A DNA stretch of 64,000 nt from Megalonaias nervosa (GCA_016617855.1 JAECUM010006770.1:48921-112920), one strand, 5' to 3'; positions 33,938-44,191 are shown, numbered from the stretch's first letter. The notes: generated by a model from the letters alone, not told the origin. Numbers and translations are program-made.

Positions 33938-34009
33938 AAAAAATAATAAATATATTATTTCAGAATCAGATTATTTTTATAATTTACTCAGACGCTCTAC
34001 GATAACGTT

Positions 34010-35496
34010 CTATGAGCGTACATATAGATTAATATTTAGTGATTCTTGTCTTAAATCAAGAATATGTCCTGTCTGGTCAGTAAGCTTGAAATGCACCCTT
34101 GATAATAGCGGATTATGTACACGTAGATAAACTGGATTAATTGGCTCAGATACAATTAACCACCCAGGGGGTGCTTGAGGACTGAATGAATATAATATAT
34201 ATCCTTGTTGAGCTTGAGTGGATTTTTCAAGATCTACTTGATAGCTACCATCAATTACGTCACATACTAGATTGACTGCGATCGTTGATGTTATATTAGC
34301 AATAACAGATGAGGTATGGCGGCCTCCACCGTATGGATCATTATTATATTTAAGAATGGTTGGTGTCGGGATTAATTTTCTCCATGAATCGCATATTCTT
34401 TTAAAATGTTCATCAATAAGATCATTAACTTATTGCTTCATTTCATTATGACTATATCCTGGAATTGTAAACGTTGGCAGCTGTTCTTCTGTAATTCCAT
34501 AATGTTTAAGAAATACTGTTTTAAATAAACATTTAAGTGTAACACGCTGAATTGGGTCGTCTTCATTAACTATAGGACCTAATACGTATTTATCTGTTGC
34601 TGGATTTATTAAATGTTTTTCTCTGTTAACAATAACATTATTCATAAATTCTAAGTCTGAAGCAACTTGATTCAAATGTTGCATTGTTTCAATTATCTGA
34701 TTTTTTTAAATCATCGTTGTAGGAAATGTTAATGCTTGAAAATAAATTTCGTAGATTATGAAATACACGTTCATGCTCAAATTTAATCGGATTAGCGTAT
34801 GAATTAATTAATTTAACATCAAGTATTACTATTCTATTTTTTTTACCATAAATGTTTTTTTGTAAAATAGGTTTCAATTTTATTAATAACTCTTTCTTCT
34901 CTTACCCATGGATAATCATTTTTTCGATATTCTGGAAGTTTTATAAATATTCTTTTATCTGTAACGACATCAGACCGTTGTGGTTCAGGTGGTCCTTGAT
35001 AAACTGGTGGAATATCTGGCCATCCTAATACTGATCTAATCGAACTTTGATAAATATCTACAGAACAATCAGGGGAATTTATTTCAGTCGCTGCTGATAA
35101 TGTTGGTTCATAAGCAGTAATTGCTATTTTTGATTCTTTTCCTGTAATAGATTTAATTCTGCGTTGAAATTCATCGTTGATTTGTTCTATTTGATAACTG
35201 CCCGTTGGAATAGCAACTACTTGCCAATCAGGAGTTCCATCAGGCTTATTCTTATTTGCAAATACTAATGAATTGTTTGGTTTTAGTCCACCGAATGGTC
35301 TTGATCTAATATTTGGCCAGCTATAATAAACTCGTAATTGTGCTAGGGCTATTTCTTTAGCTGGAATTGCGGTTGGAAAGTTAACGCTAAACTCAGGATT
35401 GGTCGAACTTAATGATATCATAGTAGTTTTTGACGGTGCTGTATTAGTGACGATTTGTTGAAGTAATTCTCTCGACGCTGTCGAAGACTCAGTCAT
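34010..35496 (-). pseudogene. Putative minor capsid/penton-type protein, broken in four pieces
   Basis: About 490 codons on the minus strand from ATG 35496. Blocks: FSVNFPTAIPAKEIALAQLR and PTGSYQIEQIND near the N-terminus, VKLINSYANPIKFEHERV in the middle, and VYLRVHNPLLSRVHFKLTDQ with GHILDLRQESLNINLYVRS at the end. The GSY and LTDQ..G..LDLR.E blocks recur in an uncharacterised protein conserved in invertebrate Polintons. Its position next to the capsid genes suggests the minor capsid (penton) or a vertex protein; that role is inferred. Breaks: frameshifts in a 7-T run (34855-34861) and another 7-T run (34701-34707), and an in-frame TAA just after the KQ at ~34430. Confidence 0.6.
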
Positions 35497-35517
35497 TATT
35501 ATTATTATTGTTATTAT

Positions 35518-36042
35518 TTAATTCTCTATTTTGTCGCCTTGGCTGTTGTGAGTGACTTTGTCACCAAAATCGCTAGCGATTCTGAATGCTTCATCATAGG
35601 TTTTCATTATCGTTGCGAACTCCTCATCAGATATTTTACCATCACTGAGGTACAAGGAAATATATGACGATAATTTAGAATAAGCTGTTGTTGCTGCATG
35701 CAATTTCATTATATACTCGTGTAATTTAGTATTTGTACATGCAGATATCTTCTTAGCGATAATACTGAGAATGCCTGCGATAGTCGTTGAAGTTGAAACG
35801 ATAATTGTTACAACTGCAGGCGCCGTCATTGTTATTGTTGATAATAATAATCCGGCCCCAGCAACAATAGCGGAAACTGAGTAAACAATTATATCAATGA
35901 CAACCATACGTCTGCGATATTTTTTTACTTTTACTGTATAATCGTCGATGATATTTTTTAGTTCAATCTGACACTTACATATTTGATTGTATCTGTGACG
36001 TTGAACGTCGATGTAGGACTGGGGTCCTTGGTTTTGATTCAT
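35518..36042 (-). CDS. Two-helix membrane protein conserved in Polintons
   Basis: Intact, 174 residues, starting in a GTATAATG context. Two hydrophobic helices lie at about 48-72 (VVIDIIVYSVSAIVAGAGLL) and 75-97, preceded by a basic KKYRRR. The C-terminal amphipathic region carries LSDGKISDEEFATIMKTYDE. That DGKISDEEF block is shared by small membrane proteins of many invertebrate Polintons. Function unknown; a virion-membrane or host-membrane role is a guess. Confidence 0.7.
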   Translation of the reverse strand: MNQNQGPQSYIDVQRHRYNQICKCQIELKNIIDDYTVKVKKYRRRMVVIDIIVYSVSAIVAGAGLLLSTITMTAPAVVTIIVSTSTTIAGILSIIAKKISACTNTKLHEYIMKLHAATTAYSKLSSYISLYLSDGKISDEEFATIMKTYDEAFRIASDFGDKVTHNSQGDKIEN

Positions 36043-36047
36043 TATAC
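36040..36047 (-). promoter_or_regulatory. GTATAATG start-proximal motif
   Basis: Overlaps the start of the membrane-protein gene on the minus strand; identical to the octamers at 10166 and 37988. Confidence 0.4.
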
Positions 36048-36066
36048 AATGACGTTAAGTAATTAA

Positions 36067-37138
36067 TTAAGGAGTTTCAGCTACGAATTCCAGACACCAC
36101 CAGTAACGTCTCGGAGGCATTTCCATTGATGTCAACGTAAATGTTTCTTTGATGTCCTTGGTTAACATCACCAGTAGAGGATTATGATATACATTCGGTG
36201 ATGATGAAGTGGCCGCAGTAATTTCCAAACCGTACATGGACAGCCTGTATAACCCAGTTACTTCTGCGGTATGTTCGAGAGTTTTATTTTGTGGTGTCCA
36301 TGTTGATGACCCCGATGCTACTGTGTACACGATATTTTTAATTTGTCCGTGTGGAATTTTAATCAGATTAGTTTTTTGAACAATATTAGGTATTCCACTG
36401 AAAATGTCGTCGAGTTTCGTGTTAACGTCGGCGAGTTTTATGTCAACGGTTGGTTGTTCCCCAAAAAATTCTTTAATAGTTTTGTTTATGTTTCTTCGAA
36501 AATTTAAAAACGTTTCTACATGTCTAGAAAAAGTAGCATTGAGTGTAGTCATTTCGTCATTGATTGTTTTTAACGAAGTTGTCATAGGAATTTCCTTATC
36601 ATCGACGTATTTCTTCGTTGCAGCATCAAAATCTAATTCTGGTGTTCTAAGATTATTAATACCATTATTATTCATGTTGAGAAATGCACACATTATACCG
36701 CCGTTGACTAATACGTACTTAGATTCTTGATCATGGACATATTTTTTTTGTTGCGGCGTCATTATCTACAGCTGGATTTCCAAGGCCTGTAATTTTATTT
36801 TGATTCATGAAAATGGTACCCATGAATGAATCACCAACCTTTTTGATATAATCGTTGACTGACGTACCGGAATCTTGTATTTTACCTTGATCAGTAAAAG
36901 TAACGATATTATCAACAACCGCAGTAGGAATTCGTATAAGTACATCTGGCAGTTGTATATTGCTTGTCTTTAATCGTCCTTGTTTATCCTGAAAAACAAC
37001 GACTTCATTTTGATCCACACTTGTAATGTTTAATAAATCATCAATCTCATTTCTGAGCTGGTCAAGAGTTGCATATTTAGATAAATCAGCTTGCTGCTGA
37101 GCTTTACCACGAGAAGATCTTCCGTAAATATCCACCAT
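36067..37138 (-). pseudogene. Fibre-like protein with phage-tail-fibre repeats, frameshifted
   Basis: About 350 codons in two frames. The N-terminal part (from ATG 37138) has KYATLDQLRNEIDDL. Two repeats of the tail-fibre type follow: KITGLGNPAVDNDAATKK and GINNLRTPELDFDAATKKYV. A long coiled-coil-like stretch comes next, then a beta-rich C-terminal domain (VASGSSTWTP...YRLSMYGLEI...RRYWWCLEFV). The frameshift falls in an 8-T run (36742-36749) inside the first AATKK. The repeat pattern is known from phage tail fibres, where it joins trimeric shaft segments. A receptor-binding fibre is the natural reading here, but no experimental basis is visible. Confidence 0.7.
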
Positions 37139-37143
37139 TATAT
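37136..37143 (-). promoter_or_regulatory. ATATAATG start-proximal motif
   Basis: Overlaps the fibre-gene ATG on the minus strand. Confidence 0.35.
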
Positions 37144-37157
37144 TTACTAATGTCTGT

Positions 37158-37514
37158 TTAAATGTGATAACTTAGTATATTCAGTACGTTAAGTACTTCA
37201 CGACCACATATTGGCGGATCAGTTAATGTTTGTGTTGGTAATGTTGAATACCAGATTGGAGTACTTTGCATGCTGCTAACATATTCTAAAAATTCTTTTG
37301 GTGGAGCTAGTCCATATGAATCAAAATAAATAATTCCACGTGGATTAATTGCATATCCAATCCAGTGAGTGCCATGACCAGAGTTTTTATCGAGATTAAT
37401 AATACCAGTTTCAATATTGTTTGGTTTTTTTGGTAATTGATCACGCATAAAAACATCTCTGAAGTTTTTTATTTTTAATTTTTTATCAGCATCAAGTAAA
37501 TCAAAATTAGACAT
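37158..37514 (-). CDS. Adenovirus-type cysteine protease
   Basis: 118 residues from the ATG at 37514 (MSNFDLLD). A longer frame from 37565 overlaps the preceding gene and lacks a good start. The catalytic elements of the C5/adenain-like family are visible: H50 in GHGTHW, D65 in YFDSYG, and C103 in PPICGREV. The enzyme matures capsid and core proteins during particle assembly. The overall length is near that of Polinton proteases. The C-terminus after the cysteine (LNVLNILSYHI) looks slightly unusual, where CGHFCL-type sequence is common, but the triad is complete. No breaks seen. Confidence 0.87.
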   Translation of the reverse strand: MSNFDLLDADKKLKIKNFRDVFMRDQLPKKPNNIETGIINLDKNSGHGTHWIGYAINPRGIIYFDSYGLAPPKEFLEYVSSMQSTPIWYSTLPTQTLTDPPICGREVLNVLNILSYHI

Positions 37515-37522
37515 GGGCAGAA

Positions 37523-37990
37523 TCAATGAACTGTCCCGGGAAGTCTTAGACCCTTTCCGTACCATGAATATGGGGTCTCTGGCAATCTTAGACCCCTTCC
37601 CTTTTTTTTGTAAGATTTTATTCCCTGACCCGTTGCTTTCTTTAATGCCATTCCAGCAGCGGTTCCAACAGCACCTAATGCAGCTGCTTTTGCAACAGCT
37701 GGGGCTGCAGCGGCTATTAATGCTGGTATAGCTGCAAGAAGTAGAAATATACCACCCATCTTAGCGATGTCTTTAATGGCGCCCGCAGAAAGATTAAGTT
37801 TTATACCTTTATTTGATTTTTTGGCTTCATTGAAGTTTCTGAACTGACGCTCGGTCAACGATAATTTATTTGCACCACTCATCTGTTCTCTTTTTAGCGA
37901 TATTTTTAATCCACAGTTATTTTTTGATGCTGATTGTAGCTTTTTAATCTGACCAGGAGTCAGACTGACATTAACGTGATTATATGACAT
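37523..37990 (-). CDS. Small basic virion-type protein (adenovirus pX-like by position)
   Basis: Intact, 155 residues, start in GTATAATG context. The N-terminal half has three lysine-rich repeats of the form VSLTPGQIKKLQ, ISLKREQMSG and LSLTERQFRNF, each with a strand followed by a turn. A hydrophobic Ala-rich segment (~77-112: IFLLLAAIPALIAAAAPAVA) comes next, then a basic Gly-rich tail with two GKGLRLP-type repeats. The strand-repeat N-terminus (MSYNHVNVSLTPGQIKKLQ) is a hallmark of a conserved Polinton gene next to the protease. Function unknown; the membrane-active, basic nature suggests a core or entry-associated role. Confidence 0.72.
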   Translation of the reverse strand: MSYNHVNVSLTPGQIKKLQSASKNNCGLKISLKREQMSGANKLSLTERQFRNFNEAKKSNKGIKLNLSAGAIKDIAKMGGIFLLLAAIPALIAAAAPAVAKAAALGAVGTAAGMALKKATGQGIKSYKKKGRGLRLPETPYSWYGKGLRLPGTVH

Positions 37991-37995
37991 TATAC
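37988..37995 (-). promoter_or_regulatory. GTATAATG start-proximal motif
   Basis: Overlaps the start of the basic virion-type gene. Confidence 0.4.
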
Positions 37996-38012
37996 TATTA
38001 TGAGCGATCTAA

Positions 38013-39358
38013 TTACATGTTTTCTACTGGAGCATCAACGACTCTCATGCGACCACCAACACCTTCAAGTAACATTGATTTATCGCTGAGTATAACGGCT
38101 ATTGCTCTGTAACTACCAGCGGGCAGTCGAGCTACACGAGCTCGAAAGTGTATATCAACGACAGATTGTCTGAATAAATCTAAGTGTTCTAATGAAAAGT
38201 AATATATTGGATACAGTGTTGTAAAATCACGCTGAGATATCTGTAACCCAGAATCAACATTCTGATCACGTCCCATAAATGTCATCAATTGATGATATGC
38301 ACGTGCAACATGATTATTTTCAAAATTTAGCAACACTTCTTCGGAAGGTTCTTGATGTCCATTTATCCTCAAAGAAACTTCACTAACTCCAAGCGTATTG
38401 AACACCATTGGGTTTCGTTCTTGTTAGTCTACTCTGGCATTGTCCTGAAACGCAATAAATATATGTCGTGGTGCTGACACCCCCTGCTGTGATGTTATCT
38501 GCCATGTAAATAAACCAGCAACAGCACATTGAATACTATCTGTGGTCATAGTCAACCATGACAACATTGATTTACCACCACTGTCCATAAAAGAAAGTAA
38601 CCGTTGTTCTTTGGTAATCGATGGTGTCATTGTTGGCATTCACAACGAAAGTTTTGTCAGTATTACTTTACCTGCAGCAACTGCAGCATCACGCCATATT
38701 GCATCATTGTCGGTGGCTTTTCTAACAAGTACCACTGTGTGTTTAGCGCCAAATATAACCTTCCTAACATTTCTGCAGAATCCAAATATATGTGACAGTG
38801 GAATCGCACATGAAAATTCTTCATCACCGTTTAACATTGTTCGACGTGATGCGAATCCCAAGTTGAAGTTTTCATTCATTGATGTAACTTCAGTTCCAGC
38901 TGCATTTAGTGTTACGTTCCTATTTTCTGGATGATCAGTTGTATCCTTTGCAAACATCATTGATGGACCAGCTGACCTTGAGTAATCATCGCTGTATCTT
39001 GCAAGACCAAGTATCGTCGTGGCAACGTCCACGTTTTCCAAGCATGATTCAATATTCTTTCCGTCAATGATATATATATGGCACTGTTAAATAAAGCCAT
39101 GACACCATTGTTAACAAAACCAACTCGATCATCAATTCCGTATGCGTTATTATCTGCTCGTAAGAGTCTACCTTCTACTTCAATAAATGCTTCAGCGGGT
39201 AAGAAATACAAACTTGTATCTTGAACTTGAAGTTCAATTCGTCCACGCTGATCTGGAATTCGTGCGTCATAAGAATAATATTGATAATCACGCACAGACT
39301 CATCCTTAAGAACCGGTGCGTCCATGTCAAATGCGGGATCAGATACACGTTTGAACAT
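38013..39358 (-). pseudogene. Major capsid protein (double jelly roll), four pieces
   Basis: About 448 codons from ATG 39358 (MFKRVSDPAFD). Blocks expected of Polinton capsid proteins are present: IELQVQDTSLYFLPAEAFIE, NNGVMALFNSAIYIS, EEFSCAIPLSHIFGFCRNVR, IFGAKHTVVLVR, and PIYYFSLEHLDLF with LPAGSYRAIAVILSD near the end. One frameshift lies near 39050, and in-frame stops TGA (38640-38642) and TAA (~38424) split the rest, which otherwise stays in one frame. The protein would form the pseudo-hexagonal capsomers. Position between the two basic virion-type genes fits. The identification is by order of blocks and context; the copy is dead. Confidence 0.82.
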
Positions 39359-39372
39359 CTTTATTATATTTG

Positions 39373-39819
39373 CTATCGTCTAACACGAAGACCACTTCCT
39401 GCTATCAGACTAGCGGTTATATTTCGTTCTTTTTCTGACACTGGTACACTAGCCATCTCTGCTAGTTTTTGATTAGCAGCTTGATTTATTATTTTACTAA
39501 TATTTGCAGGCATTACTTCAGTGCTAGGTAATTTTACTGGCTGAGGTTTTCGTCGTATTAATCGTGCTAGTCTATTCTTGATTGCTGAAAATGCTTTATT
39601 AGCAACATCACCAACAGCACAAATACCTTTTTCAGGAACAACATCAATAGCTTTCATTCCCAGTTGCTTTGCAATCGGTATTGCTTTTGGGGCTATTCTT
39701 CTAAATAGACCCTGAACAACATCACCTAGTCCATCTCCGTAGGTCGTTTTGTATACTGGTAATCGTGAATTTATTACTCTGACCATGGTTGGTCCACGTT
39801 GAGTATTATATACGATCAT
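39373..39819 (-). CDS. Basic virion-type protein (adenovirus pVI-like by position)
   Basis: Intact, 148 residues. Near residues 27-40 there is an amphipathic block (YGDGLGDVVQGLFRRI) that recurs in Polintons, followed by VGDVANKAFSAIKNRLARL, a basic RRKPQP hinge and an Ala/Asn-rich tail ending GSGLRVRR. The GLGDV...FR start and the clustered basic residues resemble cement or membrane-lytic virion proteins processed by the viral protease. No catalytic motif. It lies 14 bp upstream of the capsid gene on the same strand. Confidence 0.62.
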   Translation of the reverse strand: MIVYNTQRGPTMVRVINSRLPVYKTTYGDGLGDVVQGLFRRIAPKAIPIAKQLGMKAIDVVPEKGICAVGDVANKAFSAIKNRLARLIRRKPQPVKLPSTEVMPANISKIINQAANQKLAEMASVPVSEKERNITASLIAGSGLRVRR

Positions 39820-39863
39820 TTTATCATAGTAATTGTATCTAATTATATACTCAATCCAGTGAC

Positions 39864-41183
39864 TTAGTCACTGTGGTAGTCATCGGCGATTTCATTAATG
39901 CGAGACCGATACACATTAATATCCATGATACCGCCTGTAAATAATCGTTTACAAATATCAGCTGCTTCATTAATTATTTCTGGAGAATTATTACCAGCTC
40001 GTTTTCCTCCGATGAGGATTTCTAGTCGTCCAACATCGGCAAGGACGTTATTGGGACAAGTAATGAGGCCACTTCCTTGAGTAGTAAGGCCGCTTCCAGT
40101 TGCGCTGTCAGAAGAGTCGTCCGACGACGGCTCAAATTCGTTTCTTCGTTCTTCAATTTCTTTATGCTCTCTTTCCATTCTTTCTATTTCTTCTGCTATT
40201 CTTTTCATTTTTTCTTCTTCTCCTAATTCTTGTAATTCTTCATAAAGTTCTTTTACTTTTTCTCCTTCTTTTATTTTTTAAAGTGTTAATCCAGGTGCAG
40301 TAGAAGTTGAGGGGGGTTTTCTAGATAATTCTTCATATCTTCCTCGTAGTTTACTAATAGGTGTAATTGGTTTTTCTGGCGGTATAGGAGTCATTTCTCT
40401 ACGCGGTGGTGATGGTGATAATGGTGGTGGTAAATCGAATGTTGTTTGAGGAGCTGGTTGTGTTCTTTTTGTATATTTTCGTTTTGGTCTTGCTACTTCT
40501 TCCTGTTTTGCTTTTTTTCTTTCTTGTCTTTCTTGTTTTTTCTGTTCTTCACTTTTTTTTCTTGTTTTCTTGATTGGATTAAATCATCAATTTCATTAAC
40601 ATAATCTTGATATAATGGATCATCAGATTTAATTCTTTCAACATTACAAATTATACGATATAATGATTTTTGCCATTGTTCACTAGTTTTAATATCCTTA
40701 GCGTGTTCAGATTTCATTAATTTTTTTCTTTGACCAAAACCATCCACAGCAAACACGACTAATTGTTGTAGGTCTTTAATGTCATTCTTAATTACTTTAA
40801 CAGTATCTTCATTAAATTTATTTAACAGTTCAGCATTACTTGCAGAACCTCCTGGTTTTGGTTTAGGGGTTGGTGCTTCAGCGCCTTCAGGTTGAGCAGC
40901 AGCAGCTATATCAGCTGAAAGTCCCCGTAAAATCCTTTTTGTCTGCTTTGTTCTTTCTGCTATTTTTGTAGTTGCTTCAGCAGTTTTTTTCTAAAGCAGG
41001 AAGAAGACCTCTAGTGGCTTCTGTAATAGGTTTAAATAATTGTTTTGTATCCTCTTCAAATTCAACTTGAGATTCCTGACGTGATTGTAGTTGTTGCTTA
41101 ACAGAATCACGAACAGGTAAATATTTTTTAATTGCCTCTAATCGCTCTCGAGCTAATCTAGCTGAGTGTGGTTCTTCAATCAT
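39864..41183 (-). pseudogene. Coiled-coil scaffold-like protein, fragmented
   Basis: About 440 codons starting MIEEPHSARLARERLEAIKK at 41183. Blocks: RESQVEFEEDTKQLFKPITE, an Ala/Pro linker with PTPKPKPGG, FAVDGFGQRKKLMKSEHAKD, a very basic Lys/Gln stretch, a Pro-rich part (PPPLSPSPPRREMTP), a Glu-rich helix (KMKRIAEEIERMEREHKEIE), then GGKRAG and a C-terminal helix. Frameshifts sit in 7-8-T runs (40984-40990, 40553-40560), and there is an in-frame stop near 40280. The RLARERLEAI...ELFKPIT start is common in invertebrate Polintons. A scaffold or internal capsid-assembly role is plausible but inferred only from charge and coiled-coil features. Confidence 0.65.
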
Positions 41184-41217
41184 TATTGATAATATTTATA
41201 ATGGCTGTTTAATTTAT

Positions 41218-41483
41218 AGCAGCAGAGAGGGTGAACGACAAAAATTGAGTGACCCGGCGAGTAAACGAGTCGTATAAAAATTTGAAAAAAACACTTCAAC
41301 GATGGAATAACAAAAATGAGCTAACCCAGACGATTTATTGTCTGTTCTCAACCGTATGGAAATATGTTCGGTTAGAGGCTTCAGTTTAACGTTATTGACC
41401 TTGTTTTTTCAGCCTCTGTAGGAACCTTTATTTATGCTCACGGACTCGAGCAAAAAGTTGTAGGGTTCACCCTCTCTGCTGCT
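41218..41483 (-). repeat. Right terminal inverted repeat of element 2
   Basis: 266 bp, the inverse of 27576-27843. The scaffold-like gene starts 34 bp inside it. Confidence 0.95.
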
Positions 41484-41524
41484 CACGTTGTAACACTGCT
41501 GCATATAATACACACTCGATTACA

Positions 41525-41526
<2 letters not shown>

Positions 41527-41565
<39 letters not shown>
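41527..41565. repeat. (AG)n microsatellite
   Basis: 39 bp of AG dinucleotide, 43 bp outside the right end of element 2. Confidence 0.97.
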
Positions 41566-41568
<3 letters not shown>

Positions 41569-42211
41569 ATGTTGAGCATTTTGTCAGTGTTGCTGACATA
41601 TGAAGCACTTATCAATTCATTTTCTTGTTTGTTTTTATTTTTCAAGATGTCTTAGTGTGTGTGCGCGCATATTAAAAGCTTGTCATTACTAGTCAATATC
41701 GTCAATCATACTTGCTCCATTATTCCATACAAATAAGAAAGGAAATAATTTTGTGTTGAATTTGTGCTCCCCCCCCCCCCCACGGTACAGAAATATTGAT
41801 AAACATACACTTATTTGACAATAAAATGAGAGAAAATAACCTTGCATTGTTATCATTTATTCCTTCTTTTTTTTCATCATGCGAAATTTATTAAAGAAAA
41901 GAAAATATATCCACGAACTCCGTATATGTAGTGGATGCCGGCTTGCGTATGCATCCTTACTGTAGTGTGTATCGCTTATGTCAACAACCAAATCGCAAAA
42001 GAGACGAAAATATCACCCGATTGCTTGAAGGCACCCGCCATTCACGCATGATAAGTTACAAGGTGCTAACTGACCAAGATTGTATTGTATCCAGGTTAAC
42101 CATATGACGGTATCTCGCAAATAAAAATCATTATTTTAAATTACATCCACTGTGAGCATGGGCGCCCGCGCCATGGGTCAAGGTGGCGCACCTGAACCCC
42201 CCTGGAAATCA

Positions 42212-42214
<3 letters not shown>
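41566..42214. other. No recognised gene
   Basis: Contains a C10-type poly-C run near 41771. No gene seen. Confidence 0.4.

Positions 42215-42278
<64 letters not shown>
42215..42278. repeat. (TA)n microsatellite
   Basis: 64 bp of TA dinucleotide. The open frames crossing it are artefacts. Confidence 0.97.
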
Positions 42279-42279
<1 letters not shown>

Positions 42280-42742
42280 CGGCAAGTTTAATCATGCAAA
42301 TGAACCTGAAAAGATGTCACAATGTCACAAGATTGTGTTCAAAACGCTTAATAAACATTAGCTTTAGCTTCAGACTGCGTCTTAAACTAACTCTCCCGGT
42401 CGTGACTGACTGACCCCCTCCCGAAAATCCTGACCCCCCCCTCCCCTGCACAAAGTCCTCATCCCCCCTGCAAAAAATCCTGCGGGCGCCCATGACTGTG
42501 AGTGCAAATGATAATCTTTTCGCTAGAATGGGTTACAAAAGTGTTATTAAAGCAAGTTATTGTTATATATACTATTTGCCCTGCAAACATCAATTATGAT
42601 TACATCTGGCAAACAAATAGAAGCCGGGGTGATGGATAAACACAACTGGCAGCGAGCAATAAACTCCTTTCTTAAACTTACCGACAGGATATCAAATACA
42701 AAGGTTATTTTATTACAAAGCAAACCAACACCAAAAACTAAC

Positions 42743-42883
42743 TTTGGTATCTTTTAAGTGTTCCGATTTTTCCTATGAAGTCGGCTTACATAAGGAAGCC
42801 AAGTTTGGTTCCTTTGGATTCTTTTAAGTGTGCCGATTTCTTTTTTGTTAATAAAGTCGGCCGACATAGGGAAGCCAACATTG
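42743..42883. repeat. ~68-bp tandem duplication
   Basis: Two units, each with TTCTTTTAAGTGTTCCGATTT-like, AAGTCGG and AGGAAGCCAA blocks. Confidence 0.75.
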
Positions 42884-43735
42884 ATTTCGTTTTACCTGTA
42901 TTAAAGGGAATTTTCAAAATAAATTGAAACAATAAAATAGTTTTGAAAGTGACAGAAATCTAGTGCGTCGCGCACGCATATCGATATAAGGCTGAACAGT
43001 AAATTAGTTTTCAGTAGTTTCATTTACATGTTCCCTATCCATAGTTTATAATGTTTTATTTTTCGACAAGAAGATGCATGTACTTCTTGTGGGGATAAAT
43101 GTATGTCATTTCCGGTTGGCGTCCTCTATAGGTGGGAAATCGCAGCTAAGGGGAAGCAACAGCGTTGTATACATCTATTTCGAATAATTAAATTATTATT
43201 TCTTCTTTTCACTTGATAACGGTTTTGTTCTTTTTGTGCGAGTATAACTACTTTTAATCATGTAATACAAATCTGATGTAAACAGAAACATGTTGGAGTA
43301 TGGCCGGTAACCGTTAAAGCTATGTTAAAAGTCCATATCACACACACAAGAGCTCGATAACGTAACTTACAGAGATCACGTGATTGAAGAGTATCTTCTA
43401 ATTAGATCACTCGAGTTGGTGATCGAGCCTAGAGATCAAGATGTGTTTCCACGCTATGGCACCAATGGCTTACCATATAGGCTGGGTAACTCGGACAGTC
43501 GGGTATATGTATATAGAGAACCTTCGTTTGCCGATATTAGTCATTACCTACAGTTCTTAATTCGAAAGCATCGGTAATTGTTCGTTGTAATACAATCACG
43601 AACAAAAACATTTTAAATACAAGATACTATAAATAGAATCTTGAAACGAGTCTAAAGATATTTTAATGGAATTTTATGTGGGAATATGGTAACTCGAAGT
43701 AACCGTTGCAGTTATACCATCATGCAAGTCGGAAA

Positions 43736-43853
<118 letters not shown>

Positions 43854-43941
43854 CGTATGCATACATTATCTCAATCTAAAGTTCTGTAAGTACGAAATAA
43901 AATAATCTTTCTATTCATTTAAATTAGAACCCTTTTTGTTA

Positions 43942-44062
43942 CTGATGTCACGTACACACATTTTAAATCGGGACCTTGATTTGGTGTTATTGATGTCACC
44001 GTACACACATTTTAAATCGGGACCTTGATTTGGTGTTATTGATGTCACCGTACACACACAAT
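43942..44062. repeat. ~56-bp tandem repeat, 2.3 copies
   Basis: Two nearly identical units with TGATGTCACCGTACACACAT and TTAAATCGGGACCTTGATTT, plus a partial third. Confidence 0.88.
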
Positions 44063-44139
44063 TTATGCTTAAAACGTAGAAAACGTTATTAATTGACCAA
44101 CATAAACCATTTTATCTCTGTCTCCTCTTTGCTTACACA

Positions 44140-44140
<1 letters not shown>

Positions 44141-44190
<50 letters not shown>

Positions 44191-44191
44191 T
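44141..44191. repeat. (TAGA)n microsatellite
   Basis: About 12 tetranucleotide units. Confidence 0.97.

Larger units (their letters stand above)
27576..41483. mobile_element. Polinton/Maverick element 2, near-complete, 13.9 kb
   Basis: Bounded by inverted ~267-bp terminal repeats starting AGCAGCAGAGAGGG. Inside are all hallmark Polinton genes: packaging ATPase, integrase, family-B polymerase, adenovirus-type protease, major capsid and a penton candidate. PLA2, fibre, membrane and scaffold-like genes are also present. The integrase side reads left to right; the capsid block is on the minus strand and ends at the right repeat. The flanking 5-mers CAGGT (left) and CACGT (right) match at 4 of 5 bases, a possible decayed target duplication; Polintons usually make 6 bp. 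The element is short for its class (usually 15-20 kb). Many large genes carry stops or frameshifts, so it is an endogenised, apparently inactive copy. Confidence 0.95.

Noticed and set aside
38542..38934. Plus-strand 130-residue frame in the capsid region
   Set aside because: It is antisense to the major capsid frame, which has family-specific blocks.
42152..42413. Open frames with long isoleucine-tyrosine runs
   Set aside because: They are translations of a (TA)n microsatellite.
43311..43347. Fourth family A SINE
   Set aside because: Only a GTTAAAGCTATGTTAAAA-like tail echo is present, with no head or body; too short to call.
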